Below are positions 24,844 through 37,800 of a stretch of 64,000 bases of DNA, in pieces (the first letter of the stretch is position 1; each line of letters opens with the position of its first letter). The notes under the pieces are model-generated. The model made no database searches. It had not been told where the DNA came from and was given only the letters and a program-made list of their open reading frames with translations. Source of the stretch: Cordia subcordata (lineage: Eukaryota; Streptophyta; Magnoliopsida; Boraginales; Cordiaceae). The position numbers were made by a program, and so were the translations under genes. Location: contig JAPTOF010000012.1 in NCBI GenBank assembly GCA_028554755.1, positions 3,947,001-4,011,000 of the forward strand, in the 5' to 3' direction.

Positions 24844-27158
24844 ATGTCATCGGATCCTCCCACCAATCTTTCCGCTCAAGATGAATGTAGGACAGATCCA
24901 TCAAGTGGTGAATTTGTTGCCTCTAATGCTTCAACCCCTAATGCTACAACCCAAATTAGTTCATCAATTTCTACTTTAGCTTCACCGCTTGAGTCCAGTT
25001 CATACTTCAACTGATCAAGGTCAAAACTTACAACATGATCCAAAAGTTGTTTTAAAGCCTGGTGAGGTAGTTGTTCCAAAAAAACGGAAGTTAACAAGTG
25101 AAGTTTGGAACCATATGGTGAAAGTCAAGAAGGATGGTAAAGACTTAGCTATATGTTATTATTGTAATACACGTTTACAAGCTAGTAGTGATAAGGGCAC
25201 AAAAAGTTTGCATAATCATTTGAACAATTGTCCTAAACGGAGTAACATGTCTATTGAGACAGCAATGGAGCGTCAGAAGCAAATTGGGGTGAAAAAAACA
25301 AATGATGGGAAAGTTCAGTTTAGCAACTATACATTTGATTCAGAAGTTTCTAGAAGGGAGTTAGCAAATGCAATAATATTGCATGAGTATCCTTTATCTA
25401 TTGTTGAGCATATAGGTTTTAGAAGATTTGTGGAAAGCCTTCAACCACTTTTCAAGATGGTATCTCGTAATACCATAAAGAGCGATATAATGAAGGTTTA
25501 TGACATTGAAAAAGAGAAGTTAGGGAATTGGTTGAGTCGGACTAGTGCTAGAATGGCTATTACAATGCATGTGGACTTCCAACCAAAAAGGGTACATGAG
25601 CATTCTTGCTCACTTTGTAGATGACGATTGGAAATTGCAAAGTCGACTATTGAGGTATATATGCATTATCGAGGCTTCTTTGTTACTTGACCATATAAAT
25701 ATATCTTATTCTTCTTAATTTTAATTGTCCTTTTTGCAGGTTTGTTTACGTGCCTTCTCCACACACTGCAGACATTCTAGCTGAAAATTTGCTTGATGGA
25801 TTAATGTCTTGGCATTTGGAAGACAAGATCTCCACAATAACAGTGGATAATTGTAGCTCAAATGATGGTATGATCAATATTCTTTCTAAAAAGTTGTCTA
25901 GAAACTCTATACTTGACGGAAAACTCCTTCACATGCGATGTTGTGCCCATATATTAAATTTAGTTGTGAAGGATGGGTTGTCTATCATAGAAAAGGCTAT
26001 TGAGAGAATTTGTTTAAGTGTTCTTTATTGGTCAGGCTCTCAACAAAGGGTTGAAAATTTTGAGAATATGGCTCGTACATTGAAATTGAGATGTACCAAG
26101 AAATTAGCGCTTGATGTAAAAACCCGTTGGAACTTGACTTACCTAATGCTTGAAACAGCCATTGAGTATAAGACTGTATTTCAAAAGTTGAGTTTTAGAG
26201 ATAAGCATTATACATCTCTACCATTTGATGAAGATTGGGAAATGGCTAAGCTCATTTGTGAGAAGCTTAGTGTTTTTCATTAACTAACCAAGCTCTTTTC
26301 AGGAACAAAGTACCCGACTTCGAATGTTTGCTTTGTTCAAATTTGTAAAGTTAGGAAACTTCTTTGTCAGTGGATAGAATCAGACACTGTTATTATTAAA
26401 AGCATGGCTCAAAGTATGTACATTAAGTTTCAAAAGTACTGGGAGGAGACTTGTGATGTTATGGCAATTGCAGCAGTTTTAGAGCCTAGGTTAAGACTCA
26501 AGGCAGTTGAGTATTACTTTAAGGATTTTTATGATGAAGCAAAGTGTCTACTTAGGCTTGAGAAAATTAAAGCTCTTTTCTATGATTTGATGAATGAATA
26601 TGCGGGTTCTGGTCTTGAATGTAGGACCATTGGTCCTTCTCTAATAGAGGATGATGCCACTTCTTTTTCTTCCATGCCACGTGAATTTCTTAATTTTTTA
26701 GCAACCCCCAATGTTTCTGGTACACATGTGAAGGAAGAATTTGATTATTATGTGAAGGAGGGGGTGATACCTTATGTAGATGATTTTGATATTTTGAGTT
26801 GGTGGAAGACTGGTGGCATAAAATACGAGACTTTACAGTTGCTTGCTCGAGATTTCTTGGCTATTCCAATATCTACTGTGGCATCGGAGTCCGCTTTTAG
26901 CACCGGTGGGAGGGTTGTTAGCGTTCACCGAAGTAGGCTTCACCCAGACACATTGGAAGCTTTAATGTGCTCACGTGATTGGTTATGTTTTGAAATTGAA
27001 GGTAAATATTTTATATTATGAGTATTTGTGTTTTAAGTTTTGATTATATCATACATTTTTTTTTTTATGTTTTCTATGTTTTAGGCAATTCTATTAATTC
27101 AGGACTCATGTCCGTTATTGCACCTGAGGAGGAAGGATCAAGTTGCATTGATGAATAG
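24844..27158 (+). pseudogene. hAT transposase, disrupted
   Basis: The likely start is the ATG at 24844, followed by a Ser/Thr-rich N-terminus that hits a TGA near 25012. A +1 shift near 24985 joins it to the next block. That block holds a BED zinc finger (CYYC then HLNNC, about 25150-25240). The conserved segment that carries the first catalytic Asp is damaged by frame changes near 25570-25590. An intron at 25655-25739 is followed by FVYVPSPHTAD, the second acidic region TVDNCSSND and CCAHILNLVVKDGL. An in-frame TAA occurs at 26281. The hAT dimerisation domain follows, with DILSWWK and ASESAFSTGGR. A last small exon at about 27085-27158 ends in TAG. At least two frameshifts and one nonsense codon mean no functional enzyme can be made. 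Confidence 0.9.
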
Positions 27159-27775
27159 CTATGAGTTTAATGAGTTTGGATGTATGGATTATGGATGGAT
27201 TGATTAATTTGGATATGTGTATTGGCTTTTTTAGTGACTGACTTTGTATTTGCATATGTTGTTTGTATTATTTTTCTTGTGTAGTTGTTGTGTTGTTTAT
27301 ATTGCTTTAATGTTAATTTAGATGAATAACTTTCTTTACATTTGTGTTAGTTTGGATTTGTGGATTACTTTTTAATAAGAATGGTCTATTGTGCAAGAAT
27401 TTATTTGCTAAAAAGTATGTTCATTTGTTCTTATAGATTGAATTTATCATTTTAATGCATTTTTTAGGGATATTAATTTTTTTGGGCAAAAAATAGGAAA
27501 TTGACTTAAACTGTTAGTTTCTTAAATAAATAATTTAATCAGGTTTTGGACCTTGCGGGTTTAGGACATTTTTGGGTTACATTTTTTATTTAAATTTTAA
27601 TTTCGTAATCGGGTTTGGGACGTTCCGGGTACCCGGGAATATGAGACGTTCTGGGAACGGGATTTATATTAAAATTTTATCCGGGTTTGGGACGGGATTT
27701 GGGATTGGGATGCTATCTGGGTAGCGGGTTTGGGATTGCTTCGTGGGCAGGGTACCCGTCCCGTTGCCATCCCTA

Positions 27776-27783
27776 CACGGGGA
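27776..27783. repeat. Right 8-bp target-site duplication of the hAT element
   Basis: CACGGGGA directly follows the right terminus and pairs with CACGGAGA on the left. Confidence 0.85.
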
Positions 27784-29076
27784 GCGACATACGTGATTGG
27801 ATATATTAAAACTATAGAGTTTTTGCATCTTACTAAATAGTTATTGAGATAATTTGTATTATGAAGTTAATAAAATAATGATGATATATATAAAGAAATG
27901 ACATAATATTAATTAAATTAAAATGTTTAATATAGAAATAGAACTAAATAAATGATCAACAACAAAAAAATGACCTAAGAATGGACACATTTAATTAATT
28001 GGTAAGTAATTATGGAAAGCTTGTCATATAAAACGTCATTTAGCAACACAAAATTATAGCTTATTTTGCTTTATTATATGCTATAGATATTGATACACAC
28101 AGAGATACAGGGGAAATTTGGAAAAGATTAAATAAAAAGTTTATGGGCCTATGTGTGGGATGAGCTGGGTTCTGACCCACAAAGATAAAAGGAATTTGGG
28201 CTATTTCCTAACTGGGCCAAACTGAAATTTGTTGGGCACAATCCAGTGAGTTTGTTCAGTTAAACCCCTTCACTTCAATGTTAAACCCCTCCACCACTGC
28301 ACCCGGTATCTCCAACCTCAAGGTATGATTGCTTCTTTTTCTCCTGCTTTTCTGTTTTGTTTTGTTTTTTTTTTATAAATTTTTAGTGGCCTCAATGTAA
28401 ATTTTCTTTTTCTCCTGCTTTTATGTTTTATTTCTACTCTTGCTTCTATTTTTTTAATTTTTTTAAAAATTTTTACTCGTGTATTGGTTATGGAAGCTGA
28501 ATTTGGTATTCTTTGAATCGTTTGTTTACCAAAGAGGTGTGGTGTATCGTAGTATAAGTGAGGCTTAAAGACAGATATTCGAATGTGAATAGACTTGAGT
28601 ATAATAAACTTGAGTAGATAATACAAATTTATGCTCTTTCTTATTTAGTGTGATATGGTGTTGTTATAATGGTGCTAAATTCGTGTTGTTGTAAATTTTA
28701 TATTGTTCAAGTGGTTAAATATTTAGTAAGCAATTTAGTATTTTTTTTTTAGGTTAGCAGAAAATTTGGATGTTGTACATCCGAATTCGAAAAAATCCCG
28801 ATATCAGAAAATCCGATATGACAGATTATGACTTATAGCCTCACGCTCTCTGTCTTGAGTTAATGAGCTAAACGAGCAAAATTTTAAAGAGCTTGTTGTT
28901 GTACAAGTTCTCTCCCCATACATATGTAGATATTTATATTTGTTAGTATGTATTTTGCATTTGTTGTTAGTTTAGGGTCTTGTATTTGTATGTATGATTT
29001 GGTAATGAGTTTGTAAAACTTAGCTGCTTTGGTCGTTTACTCCACCATCTTTAGGAGCACTGCAGCATCGGAGACA
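27784..29076. other. Intergenic DNA and leader region before the NOC1/SWA2-like gene
   Basis: No coding sequence supported. AT-rich to about 28080. A slightly more GC-balanced part at 28140-28325, ending with a pyrimidine-rich CTCCACCACTGCACCC segment, could be a promoter or leader. T-rich tracts follow to 29028. Confidence 0.35.
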
Positions 29077-31378
29077 ATGAAGACTTCGAAAAGCAAGAAG
29101 TCCAAAACAACAAGCGAAGAGCTAGACCTCCTCAAATCTGATGTTGCATCGTTTGCTTCCTCCCTTGGCCTCTCCAGCTCCCTCCCTCTCACATCCACAA
29201 ATGGGTTTGATGACTCCGATTTCCAAAAAACTGGCCCTATTAAACCCCGTAAGCAACCACCTCCAAATAAAAATGAAAAGAACAAAAACACCAAAGAAAA
29301 CTCTAAATTTAAATCGAACGACATGCCCAAACCACAACCTAAAGCTCAAGCTCAAACTCAATTTGATAACGATAACGATCACAACAACAACTTGTGAATG
29401 GCGAAGCAAAAGTACAAGAAACTTCCGAAGCTTCCATTGGTGAAGGCAAGTGGGCTAGAAGTGTGGCATGTGGATGCAGCGGAGTTGGAGGAGAAGGTGA
29501 TTGGAGGGGACGGAAAGAAGAGAATTGAGTTTACGAATGTTGAAGAATGGAAGTGTTTGGTGGAGAAGAAGAAGGAATTGGGGGAGAGGTTGTTGGCGCA
29601 ATATGTGCAGGATTACGAGTCTTCGAGAGGGCACTCTGGGGATATAAAAATGCTCATTGCCACACAGAGGTCGGGGACCGCTGCTGATAAGGTGTCTGCC
29701 TATTCAGTCTTGCTTGGGGATAACCCTGTAGCAAATTTGAGATCACTCGATGCGCTTTTGGGTATTGTTTATTATGTTAAATTTCAGCCATTTTGCATAT
29801 TTATCTATTATCGGCTTTATTATATTATTGATCATGCTGTTATTTAGTTGTTATGAGAAAAAAGTTTTGAGCTTTACTAAGGAAAGGATTGAAAAGATAA
29901 ATGCCCTAAAGCTATTTTGTTGATTCTGAGCTAAAAATGTGCAGTTCAAATATTATTTTGTTGAATTCCAGCTGCAATGTGAAATTTTATCAAGTGTGTG
30001 CATTCTTATGATTGATCTTTTTTTTTTCTTCCAAAATTGTTACGAGAAAAGAGTTTTAAGCTTTAATATGGAAATTACAAAGAATTGTATAATATGTTTG
30101 TAGAAGGGAGGAGTAAGAAGCAAATCGGTTTCGGTTATTCTCATTAGACATCTTCACTTTCACTTTCTTACTTATTCATCACAATAGAAGGGAAAAAGTA
30201 AACTTTTGGGGTCAAAGTGCATGAAACATCTTTGTTAGACAAGAAAGGCTATACTATTTTCTTTCCTCTTTCTTTGTGGATAAATGCATTGGTAATATGG
30301 GAGATAGTTGGGTATCGTACAATACCTTGACTGTTTTACAATAATTTTTCCTCTTTTCCTGAATTCCATTTTGCATTTTGGATATGCTCTTGCTAGACAA
30401 CCAAGCAGTTGTAAAAAATCCTAATAAAAAATACTCCTGAACCAGTTTCTGGCTTTTGGTGTGTTGAAAAGAAAGAGATTTTGTTAAATGGCTTGCTTGT
30501 GATGATCTAATATCGAAATGTTTATATTCTTATATGAAGAGAAAAATAACTGGTCATTGTACATTGTGTTTGGGAATCAGGATGGCAAATTGAGAATAGC
30601 TTGTAGTTTTGTTATTGGAAGTTTAAGTTTGACTTGCTTGTGGAAGGTGTCAAGGAGTCCTCGCCTATTATTAACGACAGATCTGTAAAATAGTTAAACA
30701 TAGCCATATCTTGTTATTGACTTGAGCCTTCTTTAATTAACATGATTGTGGGGATGGTGACATCAAAAGTTGGAAAGCGCCATTCCTTAACAGGCTTTGA
30801 GGCCCTAAAAGAACTTTTTCTTTCCAGGTCAGCATGCTTTCTAACTTCCTTCTAAAAGGAAGACATATGAGTGTGAAATAATAAAATGAGCTCTATTGAA
30901 AGCTATGGAGGGTCATGATTACCAAAGTAATCACTTTAATTGTCAGTTTATGCTATATTCATGCACTTGATGGAACAGTGCCCTGCTTAATCTTGATATT
31001 AAGCCTCACTGGCCTCTTACAAAATTGGCCATTCTCTGTATTCCTCATACCAGTCTGTTGTCAGATCGCAAGCTAAAGACACTCTTTCAACGACCTCTAA
31101 ATCAGCTTCCAGAATCAAAAGATGGTTACTCTCTTCTACTGTTCTGGTATTGGGAGGAATGTCTAAAGCAAAGGTATGTTTTAAGCCTTTTGAATCATTC
31201 TTTTGTCGTTTGACATTCCACTCCCAAACTCGGAATTTAATAAGATCAACACAAAGCAGATTTTGTTTTCATGAAGCATGTAGATGCATTACCAGGATTA
31301 GTAAGGTTAAAAACCTTTGCCCTGAAATATCTGTTTTCAAAAATTGTCTTATTTATACTTGGCATTTTACAGGTTATC

Positions 31379-31640
31379 TGTTAACATAATAAATAAATAA
31401 ACCAATATCCTCTCTATAAGCTTAAGCTTTTAGATGAGGTGGTAACTCTAATATGGTATCAGAGCCTGGAAGCCAAACGGCAGAGGTTCTATCCTTACCG
31501 CCACCCATTTAATTAAATTGTCCACGTGCAAGTTCTAAACAAATCACGCTACACGTGAGGGGGCGTGTTAACATAATAAATAAATAAACCAATATCCTCT
31601 CTATAAGCTTAAGCTTTTAAATGAGGTGGTAACTCTAACA
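31379..31640 (+). mobile_element. Miniature LTR retrotransposon (TRIM/SMART-like), complete
   Basis: A 262-bp element in intron 3 of the NOC1/SWA2-like gene. Two 75-bp direct LTRs (31379-31453 and 31566-31640) start TGTTAAC and end TA or CA; they differ at only two positions. A TGGTATCAGAGCC primer-binding site, complementary to initiator-Met tRNA, starts at the first base after the left LTR. A purine-rich tract (GTGAGGGGGCG) ends at the right LTR. Perfect 5-bp duplications TTATC flank it (31374-31378 and 31641-31645). The internal part is only 112 bp and non-coding, so it must have been moved by an autonomous element's proteins. Confidence 0.92.
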
Positions 31641-34600
31641 TTATCATAGAACCGAACATGAAAAAGAGGAAAAATTATAAATGTTACAGGGCATGGGGGA
31701 AATCGTGGTTTGCAAAGACGCTGAACAAAGCATGAGAGTTTCATATACTTTTCTTATAGCTTATAATTTAAATAAGAGTCTGCTAATATTAACAATAACT
31801 GAAGTTGGTTAGCTGCAAATTGAATAGAGTTTTGATTATTCTCTTACATATCTTCAACATAATGAAATGACTCTGCATGCAGAAAACAAATGTTTTACAT
31901 CCCAAACTTTTTAGGATATTAAGCAATGGTAGTGAAAGTCTAGGTTAACACTTTGTCTTAAATTGGACCACTTTTAAATTTTCATCCAATGATCTATATC
32001 AATTTTTATGGCAATGGACAAATACAGGTATGAACGCTTTGTCATTGCACTTGAAGAAGCATCGAGGGATGTTCTAGCCATACTTAAAGACAAAGCTTTG
32101 AAGGTTGGTTTTTTTTTTCCAATTACCATTGATTTTCTTATTTCTTACTAAATCTATTTAAACTTTTATATTCCATGTAGTGTTTCGTTAGGTCTTTGAG
32201 TATATATTTCCAACCTCATTAGGGCCTGTGGCTTAAGGTTCTTAAGATAACTCATATCTAGGACAATATGGTAGTAGTCACCCTTATGTCCAGCTGATTA
32301 CCGGGTGTACTGTTTTTGGGACTTCATACTTATGCTTTGTACATTTGTTAAGTATGTTCTTGAAGTAGATCTTCCTTAACACGATTTCTTAGCCATGCAA
32401 AATCATGGACATGCCTCTCACATTAATAAGCAGAAAAGGAGGGGGAAGAAATATCTCATACTATTTATCAGAGATGTTCAAAATTTGTAGATGTCACTAT
32501 CAGTTTACTTTTATTTTTCTAGTAATGGTCTAATTTGAAAGTAGAATAGCCCACTTTCAAGCTTCTGGCTACTATTAAGATGTAGCTTTTAATACCTTGA
32601 CGTGTGCTCCTCAGTGGCCCTCAGGATATCTCTCAAACAAGGCAATGTGGTGTTCTGCAGTTATGGATTTACTGGAAAAATAACAGTACTTTTTTCCCCT
32701 CAGGAACACTCAGCATCCTGAAATTTTTCCTTTTCTTGGAAAATCAAGTATTTCTTAAAGTTAGAGGTAGAAAGCAAATAGAATCTATATAAACAGATGC
32801 CTTAGAGTGTGAAGTTTAGAAATGTTTCCATGTCAGTTTATGATTTAATGCATATATCATGTTTTGCCCTTATGATCTCATTATGATTTACTTGGTGCAT
32901 CTACAACAAGGCACAATTATATATCAGGTATAACTAGTATTGTTTCCGTCATGCAGACTATCTATGTGTTGCTTAGAAGCAAATCAGAACAAGAACGACG
33001 CTTACTTTCGGCACTGGTGAACAAAGTATGCTCATATTGGACTTCTCTCTCATATTCCATTTTTGTTATTCTTGTTCCTAATGTTACTGAGTTTATGTGT
33101 GAGGCATCTTGGGATGTATTCTGTTGTTTATTTTCTCTCATTTTCTTTGGTAAGCATGTTCTAAATGTTTACTTGTCACTTGCCTACAGCTGGGCAATCC
33201 TGCAAATAAAGCTGCGTCTAATGCTGATTATCTCTTGTTGAAACTATTAGCTGATCATCCAAATATGAAGGTGAGCTGTTAGATTTAGCTACTTGGGTTT
33301 CAGCATTTTCCTTATCTAATTCCTTTATGCTACATAATGTTTTATTACTTCACCATGATAGGCAATTTCCTAAGGACAATAGAGAATAGATCATCACAAC
33401 TGCCTTTTGCCTAGGTTCCTTTTTCTTTCTTGCCTTTTTCTTTGGGTAAAATGTCAAGTAACAATTTCTGAATTAGGAAGTTCATAGAGGGGGTGAGACT
33501 TGTGACTCGTTGAGGCCATGAAGGGAAATGGTGGAGGAGCTGACCTGGGTGCTAGTAAACTAAGGAACTGAAGTTGGTCAATTAGGGTGTTCTATGTATT
33601 TAGGTTTTGGAGAATTCATGACTGTTCGATAAATTTTCCTGTGAATTTCAGGATACTTAAGACTATTTTGGAGGACACTGAAGAATTGTAGGATTAAGTC
33701 CTGGGCCTGCCGGTATCAGAATAAGTTACCTTCAAAAAGGCATAGAAAATGGTGTATGCAAGGGTGTTAATGCTTATGACTCATTAGTACTTATAGTCTG
33801 GGTATTATTCTCTGGCTTAATTGGATATTTTTGGTTCCTGATGCTCTTGTTAAAAGATTTGCTGTAACTATGAAGGTACATTCTTTGTTTTGACAGGCTG
33901 TGATAATTGATGAGGTGGATAATTTCCTATTTCGGCCTCATCTGGGATTGAAGGCCAAGTACCATGCTGTCTAGCGGATCCATTTGTTCTCTTTGTCTCT
34001 TTCTTTTCCATACCCTCAACAGAATGATAATTACTTTTTACTGGGATTGCTTTTTAATTTTTTATTTTTTAAGCATTCAGAAACTCCGCAGAATGATAGT
34101 CACTTTTGTGTCATTTATTGCTCTTTTACGACTCCCTCCACATGGAAATTCTCTCTCAATTCCTATCTTGTTCACCGCTCATATATTCTATGATTTCCTT
34201 AGATTTGATTGTGCTGAACTAGTGATCCAGTTGGCCTGTTTATTTAAGAAGGCTGTAATTATTTCTTAGAGTCATGCTCTAAGTTTCCACTGGTTCTTTC
34301 AGAAGAATCATATTAGTTCTCCTTTTCTGCATGTGATATGTGTTCCTGTGCTTTTTTGATAACTTATACTGATATTGATTATCTCTAAGTAAGTTATGGA
34401 AGATTCTTCTAGTATGCTTGCAATTAAATGTAAACCAACCATTTGGAAGTTTGCATCTCAGTTAGATGTCTATATACTGTCAAACTATCAGATGTGAATA
34501 TTGATGAACTGTGAGATAATCTGTGTGAAACAAAGATTCTTTTGGAAGTACTATCCAAAGTTTAACTACCGATTTAATGGCTTATGCTACCTTCTAAGTG

Positions 34601-34717
34601 GTGCCTTCATTGGTGCCATAGTTACCGGAAATATGCATTTTCTTTCAAATAGACAAGAGATGTTATGATTTACATAGGTTGTGTGCATTTCATCCCTCAT
34701 AAATAAAATCCCGTGTT

Positions 34718-34897
34718 TGTAAAGAATTTATTCAGATTCTTCAATTGCCATGTAGGCTCATTATAATTTTGTTGTACTTTATTTGACTACTCTGTTACTC
34801 AATAGAATGCTGTTTATGTAAAGAATTTATTCAGATTCTTCAATTACCATGTACACATTATAATTTTGTGTTCTTTTCGACTTCTCTCTTACTCAAT
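34718..34897. repeat. Tandem duplication of about 90 bp in intron 7 of the NOC1/SWA2-like gene
   Basis: Two diverged copies begin TGTAAAGAATTTATTCAGAT, at 34718 and 34817, and run through a conserved CATTATAATTTTGT to TTACTCAAT. Confidence 0.8.
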
Positions 34898-37800
34898 CCG
34901 ACGTGCCTTTTTACAGGTTAATTTCTTAACTCAAATTCATCCGAGTCTCTGAGGGGATGGATCTAAGGTAGCAAAACGCTTGATAGATGTCTATTTTGCC
35001 CTCTTTAAGGTATTTCTCTAGAATCTACAGTTATCTGTACTATCATTTTCAGAGTATATTCTGGCTCTTCCCCATATACCGAAAATATTTCTTCATATCA
35101 TTAACCACAATCATATTCATCTTAGATATGGTCATCTTGCTTAACATCAAGTTGAATCGATTCAGGTACTAATATCAAAGGCGAGTGCAGAGCATATGGC
35201 TGAGAAAAATAGCAAAGAAGAGAAAAAGAAAGCTTCTAGTTCTTCCAAGGGTAATAATGAGAAGGTCTCGTCAGAATCTCATGTTGAGATGGATTCGCGG
35301 TTATTGTCAGCCCTTCTAACTGTCAGTGTCAGCAATCTCATTTTTGTTTCTGTAACCTTTTTCTCAGTCGCAGTAGAGACTTGATACAGACTTCACATCT
35401 TTTCCATAATCTCACACAATTCATGCAAACTTGCTTTCCTGAAATTGGTATACACTTTTGGATAACTTCTAAACTAATTACAAAATTATCAATAAGACAA
35501 CCTTAATGATTTTGTTTAGATGAGGAATGCTGGAATCACCTTTCAATTTAAAAATATTAACTAGAAATATGTTTACGCCAGCATAATTTCTCGAAGTTAA
35601 ATTCTTGTTGTGCCTTGTGCAGGGTGTGAATAGAGCATTTCCATTTGTTTCAAATGATGAAGCTGATGATGTTATTGAGGTCCAAACACCAATGTTGTTT
35701 CAGCTGGTAAGGTTGCAAACAATAATCTTCAGAGAACAAAATGATTGGTCAAAACCTTATACTACATTTAGTGATTTCATGACATTGACGTAAATTGATG
35801 TTCTTCTGATACATACGGGAAAGTTGACTCCTGGGTCTGGAACCTGGGGGGTTGCTCCAAGAAATCCTTTCTTTCTCGTCCACTCAGGGGGGTGCGGTTT
35901 CAGTAATCTTTGTCCTTGATGGTTAGAGCAAAATATTTTTCCTGTGAGCCTCAAGGGGCATCTATTTGGATTTTCAGGTTCATTCAAGGAATTTCAATGT
36001 TGGTGTTCAAGCACTGATGCTTCTTGATAAAATCTCTTCCAAAAATCAGATTGTTAGTGATCGGTTTTATCGAGCATTGTATGCCAAGCTTCTCTTACCA
36101 GCTGCAATGAATTCTTCCAAGGTAACTGAAGTTGCCTCGCTTTTTAAAACCTATTTTTACTCTCTTTACAGTCCTCCGTTTTCATAGCCACATAAGATTA
36201 AGATGCGACGTAGTTGATAAGCAAGTACTTTAGTTTGTCAGAGTTTCTATCACAGTCAGAATCGCATCTTCATCTTCATGATGTTCTATCCTCGATGTGT
36301 CAGTGGTCCCTATCACCTTTTTTATGCCTTGTTATGCTTGCTTCTGGATAAGCTTCAGTGAACTGAATAACATGTTATGTTTGATGTGATTCACCTTTCA
36401 GGAGGAGATGTTAATCGGGCTGCTCCTTAGGGCCATGAAAAATGACGTAAACCTAAAACGAATTGCTGCTTTCTCAAAGCGTTTGCTACAGGTTAGTGCT
36501 GAAGAGCAACTTCTAACTTCAGTCCTCTTGATGATGTATATAAAGTAAGTGGGTGAACCCCACAGTCTACAGGAGTATGTTCAAACCATTTTTGGCCACT
36601 AATCTTATTTATTAGGCTAGACAAATTAGCGTATTGAGGAATGGGGTAATCAAGGTTATACAGTTAACTAAAACAAATTCAATGAGATGTTGGTTAGGTA
36701 CTTAATCGTCACACTCTGTCAATATTAATTGCTCTAGTGTTAAGCAGGTTGCGCTTCAGCAGCCACCCCAATATGCTTGTGGATGCCTCTTCCTCCTGTC
36801 CGAAGTCCTCAAAGCAAGACCTCCTCTTTGGTGAGGCTATTTTAATTTATATGATCATGCTTTCCTTCATAATTTACATATAAATAGAACAAACCATTTC
36901 GATAAACTCCTAAACATGCAGGAACATGGTGCTTCAGAATGAGTCTGTTGATGAAGATCTGGAGCACTTTGAAGATATAGCTGATGAGGAAGAAGATCAA
37001 GGCAGCCCTACTCAGACTAGAACAAATAATGTTGACAAAGTTGTAAGTAGGAATGATGGTGTTGCTGCTGATAGTGATTCCTCAAGTGATCAAGGGGATC
37101 CTGCTGCTTCAGACTCTGAAGATGGTGATAGGGATGAACCTGGCAACTTGTTTGTGGGAGATGGTTTCAACAATCTTGCAGAAACCAAAACTGCAACTGA
37201 CAGTCAGCGACAAAAATTTGAAGTCTCAAATGTTAGGTCTTTGTTGCCCGGAAGTTACAACCCTAGGCAGAGGGAGCCTTCTTTCTGGTACTTCCATATT
37301 CTTGATACTTTGTGTTTGAGGTATTCTTATTTAAGAAAACATGAAGATTGTGAGTATTTAATGTGCTTGAAGTGTTTCTGTTGCATTCACCAACTCTGGA
37401 TCTCGGGTAAGCATGACACCCCTCTCTTGTATACCGTAAAAACTAAAGGAAGTTAAAAGGAGGACATATCTATGTTTCTTTGTTTCTAAGTAGGAAATGG
37501 ACTATGCTCATGCACATTTTCTGTCACATCATACAAGTCCTATTATGGTCGGGTGTCAATGGTCTTACTTTTCTTATTACCGGAAATTGGTTAATTGCAT
37601 AATCTTCTTGGTTCTTACTCAACTGGCATTGGATCTAAATCTCTTTTGAGTAAAATAAACTTCTCTAATTACTCTCTGCTATCTTCATAAATCTACAGTA
37701 ATGCAGATCAAGTTGGCTGGTGGCAGCTGACCGTACTGGCTTCACATGTGAACCCATCCGTTGCTACCATGGCCAGAACCCTTCTTTCTGGCGCCAACAT

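Larger units (their letters stand above)
22804..27775 (+). mobile_element. Ac-like hAT DNA transposon, full length but inactive
   Basis: A 4,972-bp element with perfect 19-bp terminal inverted repeats TAGGGATGGCAACGGGACG at both ends and a near-perfect 8-bp target duplication. The start TAGGGATG resembles the Ac terminus. GC-rich subterminal regions (about 22804-22985 and 27540-27775) stand out from the AT-rich interior and carry repeated GGGTTTGGGAC motifs, as expected for subterminal transposase-binding sites in this superfamily. One transposase gene lies inside at 24844-27158 and is broken by frameshifts and a stop codon. The left 2 kb is AT-rich non-coding DNA. Confidence 0.93.

Noticed and set aside
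28318..28626. Minus-strand ORF of about 100 codons
   Set aside because: It is Lys/Ile-rich because it reads an A/T-rich tract; there are no motifs and no codon bias.
29037..29409. Two minus-strand ORFs opposite exon 1 of the NOC1/SWA2-like gene
   Set aside because: Antisense shadows; the plus frame continues into conserved protein.
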